Assembly: GCA_016875435.1 (NCBI GenBank)
Contig: VGRE01000013.1
Coordinates: 1-33,058 of the forward strand
Source: Deltaproteobacteria bacterium
Lineage (GTDB): Bacteria > Myxococcota_A > UBA796 > SXON01
DNA: 33,058 nt
Direction: 5' to 3'
Below are positions 24,270-31,510 of the stretch, one piece after another. The notes under the pieces are model-generated. The model saw only the letters and a program-made list of their open reading frames with translations, was not told the origin of the DNA and searched no databases. How positions within the stretch are numbered: the first letter of the stretch is position 1; each line of letters starts with the position of its first letter. Both the position numbers and the translations under genes were made by a program.

Positions 24270-25636
24270 TCCTCGGGCTGCTGGCCTGCGAGCCCGGTCC
24301 GCCCGACTCGGCCGCGCCGGTATCGACGCCCTCGTGTGACAGCTTGCTGCCCATCGTCGACGAGCCGGTGGAGGGCCTGCGCTTCGACGGCGACGCGCCG
24401 CAGTCCTTGCTCCTCGTCGTCAACGACACCTTCCGTCACGACGTGGTCCAGTTCTATGGCGGCGACCGGGTGACGATGCCCTGCCTCCAGTCGCGCGCCG
24501 ACCACGTGGTGCGCTTCGACAACGCCTATGCCACCGGGAACTGGACCGGCATCACCACCGCCTCGATCCTCACCGGACTCTTCCCCGAGCACCACGGGCT
24601 CTTGCGAGTAGACAGCCAGTCCGGCGCACCGGAGATCGACGTTCCGGTCACGGCGCCGACCTTTGCCGGGCATTTCGCCAGCCTCGGGCACAGCACCCTG
24701 CAGGTGTCGGGCAACGGCTGGATCTCCGAGGAGTCCGGCCTGATGGCCGGCTTCGAGAGCGTGAAGGCCAACCCGGGCGAGGAAGGACAGACCGACGCGT
24801 CCGACATCGCGCCCGAGGTGCGGGCCTGGCTCAACGCCCTCGCTGCCGACAAGCCCTTCTTCATCCACTTCCAACCGGTCGACAACCACGACCCCTACCT
24901 GCCGCTCTCCCAGTACGCCGACCGTTTCATCGACACGGCCGACTACCCGTGGCCGCCGACACGCGACGGGCAACGCGAGTTGACCACCGCCTACCCGGAC
25001 ATGAGCGAGGCGGACAAGGCGCTGGCGCGCGAGTGGTTCGCGGGCCTGTACGCGGCGGAGACGCTCGCGGTCGATGCCGAGGTGGAGGCCACGCTGGCCA
25101 CGCTGGCCACCAGGGGACGGCTCGACGACACGCTGCTCATCGTGATGGGCGACCACGGCGAGGCGCTCGACGACGACCGCACCGACTACTTTGGGCATGG
25201 CTCGTCCCTGCGCGAGGAACTGGTGCACGTGCCGTTGCTGGCCTACCACCCCCGACTGCAGCCCGGCGCCGTGGCCGGGATCGTCCGCGGGATCGACGTG
25301 TTGCCCACCGCGCTCGCGGCGATGGGGCTCCCCGCGCTCGACGGCGTGGACGGCGCGGCCGGCGGCGCCTCGATGGCCTACGGCGGGTGGTGGCGCAACG
25401 ACGACGAGCCCCTGCGCACCGAGGCGGTGTACGCGGTGTCCGGGCGGGTGAAGCTGGTCCGCAGTTGCGCCGGCGGCGAGTCGGCCTACGACCTCGAGGC
25501 CGACCCCGCCGAGATGGCGCCGGTGAGCGATCTCTCGCAGCTCGCCGGCGCGGTCGAGCTCGGCGCGGCCCTCGACGCCCAGGTGGAGGCCCTCCAGTCG
25601 GGGACGAGCCGCCTCGATGCCTGCCTGGCGCGTTAG
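24266..25636 (+). CDS. alkaline-phosphatase-superfamily (sulfatase-like) lipoprotein
   Basis: 456 residues from GTG 24266 overlapping the previous stop. The leader is only M-I-L-G-L-L-A-C (Cys8), followed by a Pro/Asp-rich linker. Metal-site text: VVNDTFRHD (D54) and VMGDHGEALD (D296, H297), with FGHGSS (H311) further on. At the nucleophile position sulfatases have C/S-x-P-S-R; here it is T94-G-I-T-T-A-S-I-L-T-G. No formylglycine can form, and Thr94 is the candidate nucleophile as in LtaS-type phosphoglycerol transferases. So phosphatase, phosphodiesterase or phosphotransferase activity is more likely than sulfatase. Acts in the envelope. 8 bp to the next lipoprotein gene. Confidence 0.85.
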   Translation: MILGLLACEPGPPDSAAPVSTPSCDSLLPIVDEPVEGLRFDGDAPQSLLLVVNDTFRHDVVQFYGGDRVTMPCLQSRADHVVRFDNAYATGNWTGITTASILTGLFPEHHGLLRVDSQSGAPEIDVPVTAPTFAGHFASLGHSTLQVSGNGWISEESGLMAGFESVKANPGEEGQTDASDIAPEVRAWLNALAADKPFFIHFQPVDNHDPYLPLSQYADRFIDTADYPWPPTRDGQRELTTAYPDMSEADKALAREWFAGLYAAETLAVDAEVEATLATLATRGRLDDTLLIVMGDHGEALDDDRTDYFGHGSSLREELVHVPLLAYHPRLQPGAVAGIVRGIDVLPTALAAMGLPALDGVDGAAGGASMAYGGWWRNDDEPLRTEAVYAVSGRVKLVRSCAGGESAYDLEADPAEMAPVSDLSQLAGAVELGAALDAQVEALQSGTSRLDACLAR

Positions 25637-25644
25637 CGGCGAGC

Positions 25645-26526
25645 ATGCTCCTGCTACTCGCCTGTGCTGCCCCCGAGGACGACGAGTTCGCCGCCGAGAA
25701 CACCGACTCGGCCGAGGTCGTCGACGAGGGGCCGCCCCCGGCCGACCTGGCCGACCCCTCCGCCGGGAGCTGCCCGAGCTTCGACGAGCCCGGGCAGGTG
25801 AAGTTCACCAGCGCCGATCTGGAGCGCAAGGCGCGGATCTTCTACCCCGAGGATCGCCCTGCCAACATGCCGGTGCTCTTCGTGTGGCACCCGCTCGGCG
25901 CCAACGCGCGCAGCATGGTTAGCTGGCTGGAGATCGACAGCTTCGCCGAGGAGAACGGGATCATCGCCGTGGTGCCCGACGCCGACGACAGCATGCCCTT
26001 CGAGTGGGGCTTCACCGGCAACGCCAGCGTCGACCTCGCCCTCTACGACGACCTGCGCACTTGCCTCGTGCAGGAACTGGGCGCCGACGTGCGCCGCGTG
26101 TACAGCGTGGGCATGAGCGCCGGCGCCTTGTGGACCACCTACCTGGGCATTCACCGGGGCGACACGCTGGCGTCGATCGCCACCTGGTCGGGCGGCACCG
26201 GCGACCTGGTGCCCTACTCGACGCCTGCCTACGCCTTCCCCGCGCTCCTGGTGTTCGGCGGCGACGACGACACCTACAACGCCGGTGGCTACGTGGTGGA
26301 GTTCCACGAGCTGACCCTCGAATTCGCCGACCAGCTCGCGGGCGACGGCCACTTCGTCGACCTGTGCGAGCACGACCTCGGTCACTACTTCCCGCCCGAC
26401 CCCCAGGCGACGATCAGCGACTTCCTCATGGTGCAGCGTTACGGACAGCCCTCGCCGATCACGGAGGACAACCTCCCCGACCTGTCGATGGATTGCCAGG
26501 TGGTGACCGGCGGCGTCAGCGACTGA
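25645..26526 (+). CDS. esterase lipoprotein, PHB-depolymerase/feruloyl-esterase-like alpha/beta hydrolase
   Basis: 293 residues from ATG 25645. Leader M-L-L-L-L-A-C (Cys7), then a very acidic linker to about residue 40. Hydrolase text: VLFVWHPLGANARSM (oxyanion region), VGMSAGALWTTYLG with nucleophile S158, FGGDDDTY (probable acid) and HDLGHYFP with H247. This layout is that of the LpqC / polyhydroxybutyrate depolymerase-like esterases, which cleave ester bonds in polymers or feruloyl sugars outside the cell. The acidic linker probably lifts the domain off the membrane. Follows the sulfatase-like gene closely, so likely one operon. Confidence 0.85.
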   Translation: MLLLLACAAPEDDEFAAENTDSAEVVDEGPPPADLADPSAGSCPSFDEPGQVKFTSADLERKARIFYPEDRPANMPVLFVWHPLGANARSMVSWLEIDSFAEENGIIAVVPDADDSMPFEWGFTGNASVDLALYDDLRTCLVQELGADVRRVYSVGMSAGALWTTYLGIHRGDTLASIATWSGGTGDLVPYSTPAYAFPALLVFGGDDDTYNAGGYVVEFHELTLEFADQLAGDGHFVDLCEHDLGHYFPPDPQATISDFLMVQRYGQPSPITEDNLPDLSMDCQVVTGGVSD

Positions 26527-26640
26527 GCGCCCGCGCCACCCCCAAGCCGAGCCCGCCCACTCGGTAGTTCGTGCCGCCCGGGTAGTCGCCGTGCCGGGCA
26601 CGAGGTCGGCGGCGGCGCAGGCAAAGACGGTCAGCCCGGG

Positions 26641-26646
26641 TAGATT
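26641..26646 (+). promoter_or_regulatory. candidate -10 element before the PAF-acetylhydrolase-like gene
   Basis: TAGATT (within GGGTAGATT) ends 7 nt before ATG 26654, in a 127-bp gap that otherwise holds no supported gene. There is no Shine-Dalgarno. Confidence 0.4.
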
Positions 26647-26653
26647 CTGCGCC

Positions 26654-27709
26654 ATGCTCCTCCTCGCCTGCACCACGCCTCCCGACGACGACGCGGCGGC
26701 GGCCCCGTCTACCTACGCCGTGGGCCACGTGGAGGCCGAGGTGAGCTACACCGACCCCGAGGGGAACCCGCGCGCGCTGCGCACCGCCGCGTGGTACCCC
26801 GCCAGCGGCGAGGGAAACGGCCCCGCGCAGTACCTCTACGGCACCATCGAGAGCGAGGGAGCCAGCGAGAGCGCTCCCGCCGCCGAGGGCGAGTTCCCGG
26901 TGGTGGCCTTCTCCCACGGGCACCAGGGTTTCGCGGAATTGTCGAGCTTCCTGATGGAACACCTGGCGTCGCGAGGCTTCGTCGTGCTCGCGCCCGACCA
27001 CGCCAACAACACGACCTTCGACGGCGGCGACCGGAGCACCGCCATCTACCTTCAGCGCCCCTTCGACCTCTCGGCGGTGATCGACGCCCAGGAGGCCGGG
27101 CTTTTTCCCGGCCTCCCCGCCACCACGGGACAGGTGGTGGCGATGGGTCACAGCTTTGGCGGGTACACGATTTTCGCCAGCGGCGGCGCCGCCTACGACA
27201 CCGGCGAGATCGAGGCCGCCTGCGAGGCCGGCACCGGCGGCAGCGTGTGCAGCGACTGGTCCGCGGACTGGGTCTCGCGATTTGATGCCGGTGGTCGCGA
27301 CGGCCGCGTGCTTGGCATCGTCGCGATGGCGCCGGGTAACTACTGGATGTTCGAGGACAACCTCCAGGGCCTCGCCGTCCCCACCCTGTTGATGACCGGC
27401 GCGGTCGACCCCGAGCGCGACGCCGACGGCGCGAGCTACTGGGCGGCGCTCTCGCCTCCGTTGTCGGAGACCAACGGCGCCTGCGGCGGCTGCGAGCACC
27501 ACTGGGTCGACATCGCCACCGCCGGCCACAACGCCTTCACCGACTTCTCGGGCAGCCTCGACGACGGCGGGACCATCGAGCCCGGGCGCGGCTGGGACAT
27601 CGTCAACGCCTATGCGCTGGCGCTTGCCCGGTTCGCGACGGGTGACGACCACGCCCTCGACGTGCTCCGCGGCGAGGCGGCTGTTGACGATCTCGCCACC
27701 GTCGAGTGA
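26654..27709 (+). CDS. PAF-acetylhydrolase-like alpha/beta hydrolase lipoprotein
   Basis: 351 residues from ATG 26654. The leader M-L-L-L-A-C puts the lipobox Cys at residue 6, the shortest in the window. The following text is TTPPDDDAAAAP. Hydrolase features: RTAAWYPASGEG near the N-terminus, FSHGHQGF (oxyanion region), FVVLAPDHANNT, GHSFGGYT with S167, MTGAVDPERD with D252 and TAGHNAFTDF with H292. This layout resembles bacterial homologues of platelet-activating-factor acetylhydrolase and dienelactone-hydrolase-like enzymes. Six cysteines after the lipobox may form disulfides. Substrate unknown; an ester or lipid in the envelope is plausible. Confidence 0.85.
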   Translation: MLLLACTTPPDDDAAAAPSTYAVGHVEAEVSYTDPEGNPRALRTAAWYPASGEGNGPAQYLYGTIESEGASESAPAAEGEFPVVAFSHGHQGFAELSSFLMEHLASRGFVVLAPDHANNTTFDGGDRSTAIYLQRPFDLSAVIDAQEAGLFPGLPATTGQVVAMGHSFGGYTIFASGGAAYDTGEIEAACEAGTGGSVCSDWSADWVSRFDAGGRDGRVLGIVAMAPGNYWMFEDNLQGLAVPTLLMTGAVDPERDADGASYWAALSPPLSETNGACGGCEHHWVDIATAGHNAFTDFSGSLDDGGTIEPGRGWDIVNAYALALARFATGDDHALDVLRGEAAVDDLATVE

Positions 27710-27721
27710 CCCCGGTCGCGG

Positions 27722-27727
27722 TACCAT
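27722..27727 (+). promoter_or_regulatory. candidate -10 element before the DUF1592 gene
   Basis: TACCAT, within GCGGTACCAT, ends 8 nt before GTG 27736. The alternative reading is that translation starts at GTG 27706, overlapping the previous stop, in which case this element lies inside the gene. Confidence 0.3.
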
Positions 27728-27735
27728 ACTCGGCC

Positions 27736-29340
27736 GTGCCGCTCGCCCTGCTGCTCCTCGCCTGCGACCCGGCGCCAGACCGCGCCGCGCCGGAGGCCGT
27801 CCGCGGCGAGGCCCCGGCCTTCACCGCCCAGCCGCCCGTCCTGCGCCGCCTCACCTACGCCCAGTACCAGTCCACCGTGGCCGCGCTCTTCGGCGAGGGG
27901 CTGGTCATCCCCGCCGAGCTCGAGCCCGACACCCGCGTGTCGGGGCTCTACGCGGTGGGCGCCTCGGTCACCTCGATCTCGTCGCTCGGAGTGGAACGCT
28001 ACGAAGCCGACGCCTTCGACATCGCCGAGCAGGTGCTGGCCGACGAGTCCCGTCGCTCGGCGCTCGTCCCCTGCACCCCGGCGAGCACGATCGACAGCGA
28101 CTGCGCCCGCGCCGTCCTCGCCGACCTCGGCCCGCGCGCGTGGCGCCGTCCCCTCGAGAGCGACGAGCTGGATCGACTCGTCGGCATCGCCGACACCGCC
28201 GCCGCCACGCTCGACGACTTCGACCAGGGCCTCGCCTACGCCCTCGCCGCGCTCTTGCAGTCGCCCCATTTCCTGTTCCGTCCCGAGCCGGGGGAGGACG
28301 ACCCGGAGCGCCCCGGCGAGCGCCGCTACACCGCCTACGAGATGGCTTCCCGGCTGTCGTATTTCTTGTGGAACACCATGCCCGATGCCGAGCTGTTCGC
28401 GGCGGCGGCCGATGGTTCCTTGCTCACCACCGAGGGGCTGGCCGCGCAGGTGGACCGCCTGCTCGCCGACGAGCGCGCCCGCGAGGGCATGGCGGCCTTC
28501 ATCACCGACACCTGGATGCTGAGCGACCTCGACGATCTCACGAAAGACCCGGCCATCTACACCTACATGAGCGACGGGCTCGGCGCCTCGGCCCGGCAAC
28601 AGACGCTCCTCGACGCCGAGGCCATCGTCTTCGACGACGACGGCGACTTCCGCTCGATCCTCACCACTCGCGCCACCCACCTCGACCGGACGCTGGCGGC
28701 GCTCTACGACGTGCCAGCGCCCGCCCGCGAGGGCTTCGGCGCCACCACCTTGCCCGAGAGCGGCGGTCGACGGGGACTGCTCGGCCAGGTGAGCTTCCTC
28801 GCCTTGCAGTCGCACGCCACCAGCACCAGTGTCACCCGGCGCGGCATCTTCGTGCGCGAGGTGTTGCTCTGCCAGGCCTTGCCCTCGCCCCCGGCGGGGC
28901 TCAACACCTCGATCCCCGAGACCACCGAGGAAACGCCCACCATGCGCGACCGCGTGGCCCAGCACCTCGAGGACCCGTCCTGCGCCGCCTGTCACAACTA
29001 CATGGACCCCATCGGGCTCGGCTTCGAGAACTTCGATGGCATCGGCCGCTGGCGAACGACCGAGAACGAGGTGGAGATCGACGCCAGCGGCGATCTCGAC
29101 GGCGTGGACTTCGACGATGCCTGGGCGCTGTCGGCGGCCATCGCCGATCACAGCGCCTTCGCCCCCTGTGTCAACAAGACGCTCTACGCCTACGCGCAGG
29201 GCCGGGTGGGGGGCGAGGGCGAGGACGACATCGTCGACTGGCACGCCGAGGGCTTCGCCGTGGAGGACTACCGCCTGAAGTTCCTGCTCCGCGACATCGC
29301 CACCGGGCAGGCCTTCCGGACGGCGGGGGTGGCGGAATGA
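27736..29340 (+). CDS. DUF1587/DUF1592/DUF1588/DUF1585 lipoprotein with CxxCH haem-c site
   Basis: 534 residues from GTG 27736 (leader M-P-L-A-L-L-L-L-A-C, Cys10). GTG 27706, overlapping the upstream stop, would add ten residues. Domain order by recognised text: DUF1587 (LRRLTYAQYQSTVAALFG, about 37-100), DUF1595 (about 118-180, AWRRPL.., LQSPHFLFRPE), DUF1592 (about 195-325, YEMASRLSYFLWNTMPD), DUF1588 (about 340-440, VTRRGIFVREVLLC.., DPSCAACHNYMDPIGLGFENFD) and DUF1585 (about 455-530). C416-A-A-C419-H420 is a c-type haem attachment site. These proteins are common in Planctomycetota and Myxococcota; molecular function is not established. The DUF1552 partner gene overlaps by ATGA. Confidence 0.9.
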   Translation: MPLALLLLACDPAPDRAAPEAVRGEAPAFTAQPPVLRRLTYAQYQSTVAALFGEGLVIPAELEPDTRVSGLYAVGASVTSISSLGVERYEADAFDIAEQVLADESRRSALVPCTPASTIDSDCARAVLADLGPRAWRRPLESDELDRLVGIADTAAATLDDFDQGLAYALAALLQSPHFLFRPEPGEDDPERPGERRYTAYEMASRLSYFLWNTMPDAELFAAAADGSLLTTEGLAAQVDRLLADERAREGMAAFITDTWMLSDLDDLTKDPAIYTYMSDGLGASARQQTLLDAEAIVFDDDGDFRSILTTRATHLDRTLAALYDVPAPAREGFGATTLPESGGRRGLLGQVSFLALQSHATSTSVTRRGIFVREVLLCQALPSPPAGLNTSIPETTEETPTMRDRVAQHLEDPSCAACHNYMDPIGLGFENFDGIGRWRTTENEVEIDASGDLDGVDFDDAWALSAAIADHSAFAPCVNKTLYAYAQGRVGGEGEDDIVDWHAEGFAVEDYRLKFLLRDIATGQAFRTAGVAE

Positions 29341-30671
29341 AACGGATCGCCATCCCGCGGCGCCGCTTCTTGCGGGGCTTCTTCCAGGGCTCGGCGGTGT
29401 TCGTGGGCCTGCCGCTCTTCGACTACCTGCTCGACGGCAACGGCGCCGCGCTCGCCTGCGGGGGCGCCATCCCGCGCCGCTTTGGCTTGTTCTTCTGGGG
29501 CAACGGCAACCGTCCCGACCAGTGGACGCCGGCCAGCGACGGCGCCGACTACGCGCTCACCGAGGAGTTGGCGCCGCTGGTCAACGTGAAGTCGAAGATC
29601 TGCGTGGTGTCGGGTCTCGCGGTGAAGGTCGACAATGTCGTCCCCCACCTGTCCGGCGCCGCCGGGCTGCTCAGCGGCTACGACCTCGTGTCGTCCGACG
29701 GCAACGACACCATGGGCGCCGCCACCATCGACCAGATCATCGCCGCCGAGATCGGCGCCGACACGCTCTACGCCTCGATCCAGACGGCGGCCACCAACTG
29801 CTCCGGCATGTCCTACAACGGCCCCAACTCGCGCAACCCCCCGGAGACCGACCCCTACACGCTGTACGAGAAGCTCTTCGGTCCCACCTTCCGCGAGCCC
29901 GGCGAGGAGGGCGTGGTCGACCCCACGCTCGGCCTGCGCCGCAGCGTGCTCGACAGCGTGATGGGCGACATCGCCACCCTGCAATCGAAGCTCGGCGCCG
30001 CCGACAAGGCGCGGCTCGACCAGCACCTCACCGGGGTGCGCGAGCTGGAGGAGCGCCTCGCCAAGCTCGAGGAAGACCCCCCCTCGCTGGAGAGCTGCGC
30101 GCGACCGGACAGCGAGCCCGAGGCCAGCTACCCCGACGAGGACGGCCGCCCCCAGATCAGCGCCCGCAGCCGGGCGATGGTCGACATGCTGGCGATGGCG
30201 ATGGCCTGCGATCAAACGCGGGTGTTCGGCCACTACCTCACCGACCCGGTGTCGAACCCGCTGTTTCCCGGGGCCTCGGCCGGCCACCACAACCTCACCC
30301 ACGACGAGCCGGGCGAGCAGCCCGAGGTGCACGCCATCACCGTGCAGATCATGGAGGAGTTCGCCTACCTGCTGGAGAAGTTCGACAGCATTCCCGAGGC
30401 CGACGGCACCTTGCTCGACAACTGCGCCATCCTCGGCACCACCGAGGTGTCGCTCGGGCAAACCCACGACATCACCGAGATCCCGGTGGTCATCGGCGGC
30501 AGCGCCTGCGGCACGATCCAGACCGGACTCCACTACCGCAGCTACACCGCCGACAATGCCTCGAAGCTGATGCTCACGCTGATGCGATCGATGGACATCC
30601 TCGCCACCGGCTTCGGCGACCCGGCGAGCGAGGCCTACTCCGAAGACAGCCTCACCGAGATCGAGGCCTGA
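29337..30671 (+). CDS. DUF1552 protein with Tat signal
   Basis: 444 residues; the ATG overlaps the stop of the DUF1592 gene. The N-terminus MKRIAIPRRRFLRGFFQGSA has a twin-arginine motif R8-R9-x-F-L (here RRRFLR), followed by a hydrophobic stretch and a likely cleavage near ALA-C. The body shows DUF1552 features: FGLFFWGNGNRPDQWTP, VSGLAVKV, HLSGAAGLLSGYD, DQIIAAEIGADTLYAS, RAMVDMLAMAMACDQTRV and a late ILGTTEVSLGQTHDITEIPVV. Tat export implies folding, perhaps with a metal cofactor, before transport. The DUF1501-like layout suggests an alkaline-phosphatase-like core (inference). It pairs with the upstream DUF1592 protein; function unknown. Confidence 0.9.
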   Translation: MKRIAIPRRRFLRGFFQGSAVFVGLPLFDYLLDGNGAALACGGAIPRRFGLFFWGNGNRPDQWTPASDGADYALTEELAPLVNVKSKICVVSGLAVKVDNVVPHLSGAAGLLSGYDLVSSDGNDTMGAATIDQIIAAEIGADTLYASIQTAATNCSGMSYNGPNSRNPPETDPYTLYEKLFGPTFREPGEEGVVDPTLGLRRSVLDSVMGDIATLQSKLGAADKARLDQHLTGVRELEERLAKLEEDPPSLESCARPDSEPEASYPDEDGRPQISARSRAMVDMLAMAMACDQTRVFGHYLTDPVSNPLFPGASAGHHNLTHDEPGEQPEVHAITVQIMEEFAYLLEKFDSIPEADGTLLDNCAILGTTEVSLGQTHDITEIPVVIGGSACGTIQTGLHYRSYTADNASKLMLTLMRSMDILATGFGDPASEAYSEDSLTEIEA

Positions 30672-31510
30672 TGTCCTGGCTGCTCCTGGCCTGCGCGGAG
30701 GCGCCCGACACCGGCGACGGCGGAACGTGCAGCAGCAGCGCCGACAGCGAGCTGGTGGTGGTGCGCACCATCGAACTGGTGATCGCCGACGACGCGGGCC
30801 TGAGCGAGGGTTTCAACCTCGACGGCGCGGTGTCGACGAGCGGCGGCTCGTCGGGTTGCGGGATCGGCGACTACGTGTCGCCCGGGGGCGTGGAGGGCAT
30901 CGACAACAACTTCTCGCGCCTGGTGCCCACGCTGGAAACCACCGAGGCCAAGGTCGAGACCATCGAGGGGCTCATCCAGTCGGCCATCGACAGCGGCGAG
31001 TTGCTCATCAGCTTCGAGCTTGGCGGTGTCGATAGCTGGGAGAACGACGAGTGCGTGAGCCTGAGCGTGGGGCAGGCCACCGGCGACGCGATGCTCGGGA
31101 CCGACGGGCTCCTGCTCGACGGCCAGACCTTCGACCCCGATCCCGGCGCGCCGGTGACGGAGGCCGACGACGGGAGGATCAGCGACGGCACCTTCACCAC
31201 CACCGGCGTGGCCACCGATATCCCCGCCCAGATCCTCAACGCCTACCTGACCTTGCCCATCAGGAGCGGCGCGGTCAGCATCACCCCGCAGGGCGACGAC
31301 CTCTACGCGGGCTTCCTCGGCGGCGGCGTGCCCACGAGCTACCTGCAGAGCGTGGCCGAGACCGAGAACGTCGACCCGGTGGTGGCGGAGCTGCTCGGCA
31401 CCGTGCTCAGCTACAACGCCGACCTCGACGACCCCGACGAGGGCGAGTGCAAGGCGCTGTCGATGACCCTCGCGTTCGATGCGGTGGGCGCCTACTGGTA
31501 CGCGGATTGA
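30671..31510 (+). CDS. lipoprotein companion of the DUF1592-DUF1552 pair, function unknown
   Basis: 279 residues; the ATG overlaps the DUF1552 stop (TGATG). Leader M-S-W-L-L-L-A-C (Cys8), then a short Asp/Gly linker. The body has a conserved-looking layout: FNLDGAVSTSGGSSGCGIGDYVSP (written here only as landmarks near residues 48-71), VEGIDNNFSRLVPTLE, LLISFELGGVDSW, then repeated beta-like stretches, DDLYAGFLGGGVP and a C-terminal ECKALSMTLAFDAVGAY. Cysteines are paired. I recall similar proteins next to DUF1552 genes in Myxococcota but cannot name a family. Probably part of the same envelope complex. Confidence 0.75.
   Translation: MSWLLLACAEAPDTGDGGTCSSSADSELVVVRTIELVIADDAGLSEGFNLDGAVSTSGGSSGCGIGDYVSPGGVEGIDNNFSRLVPTLETTEAKVETIEGLIQSAIDSGELLISFELGGVDSWENDECVSLSVGQATGDAMLGTDGLLLDGQTFDPDPGAPVTEADDGRISDGTFTTTGVATDIPAQILNAYLTLPIRSGAVSITPQGDDLYAGFLGGGVPTSYLQSVAETENVDPVVAELLGTVLSYNADLDDPDEGECKALSMTLAFDAVGAYWYAD

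Noticed and set aside
24266-25636. Annotation as a true sulfatase
   Set aside because: The C/S-x-P-S-R formylglycine motif is absent; only the superfamily metal motifs are present.
26516-26600. Minus-strand frame in the 127-bp gap reading GDYPGGTNYRVGGLGLGVARAL before a stop, resembling the end of a gene
   Set aside because: Too short to assign, no start or domain, and the rest of that frame is antisense to a clear hydrolase gene; could be a fragment but is not supportable.
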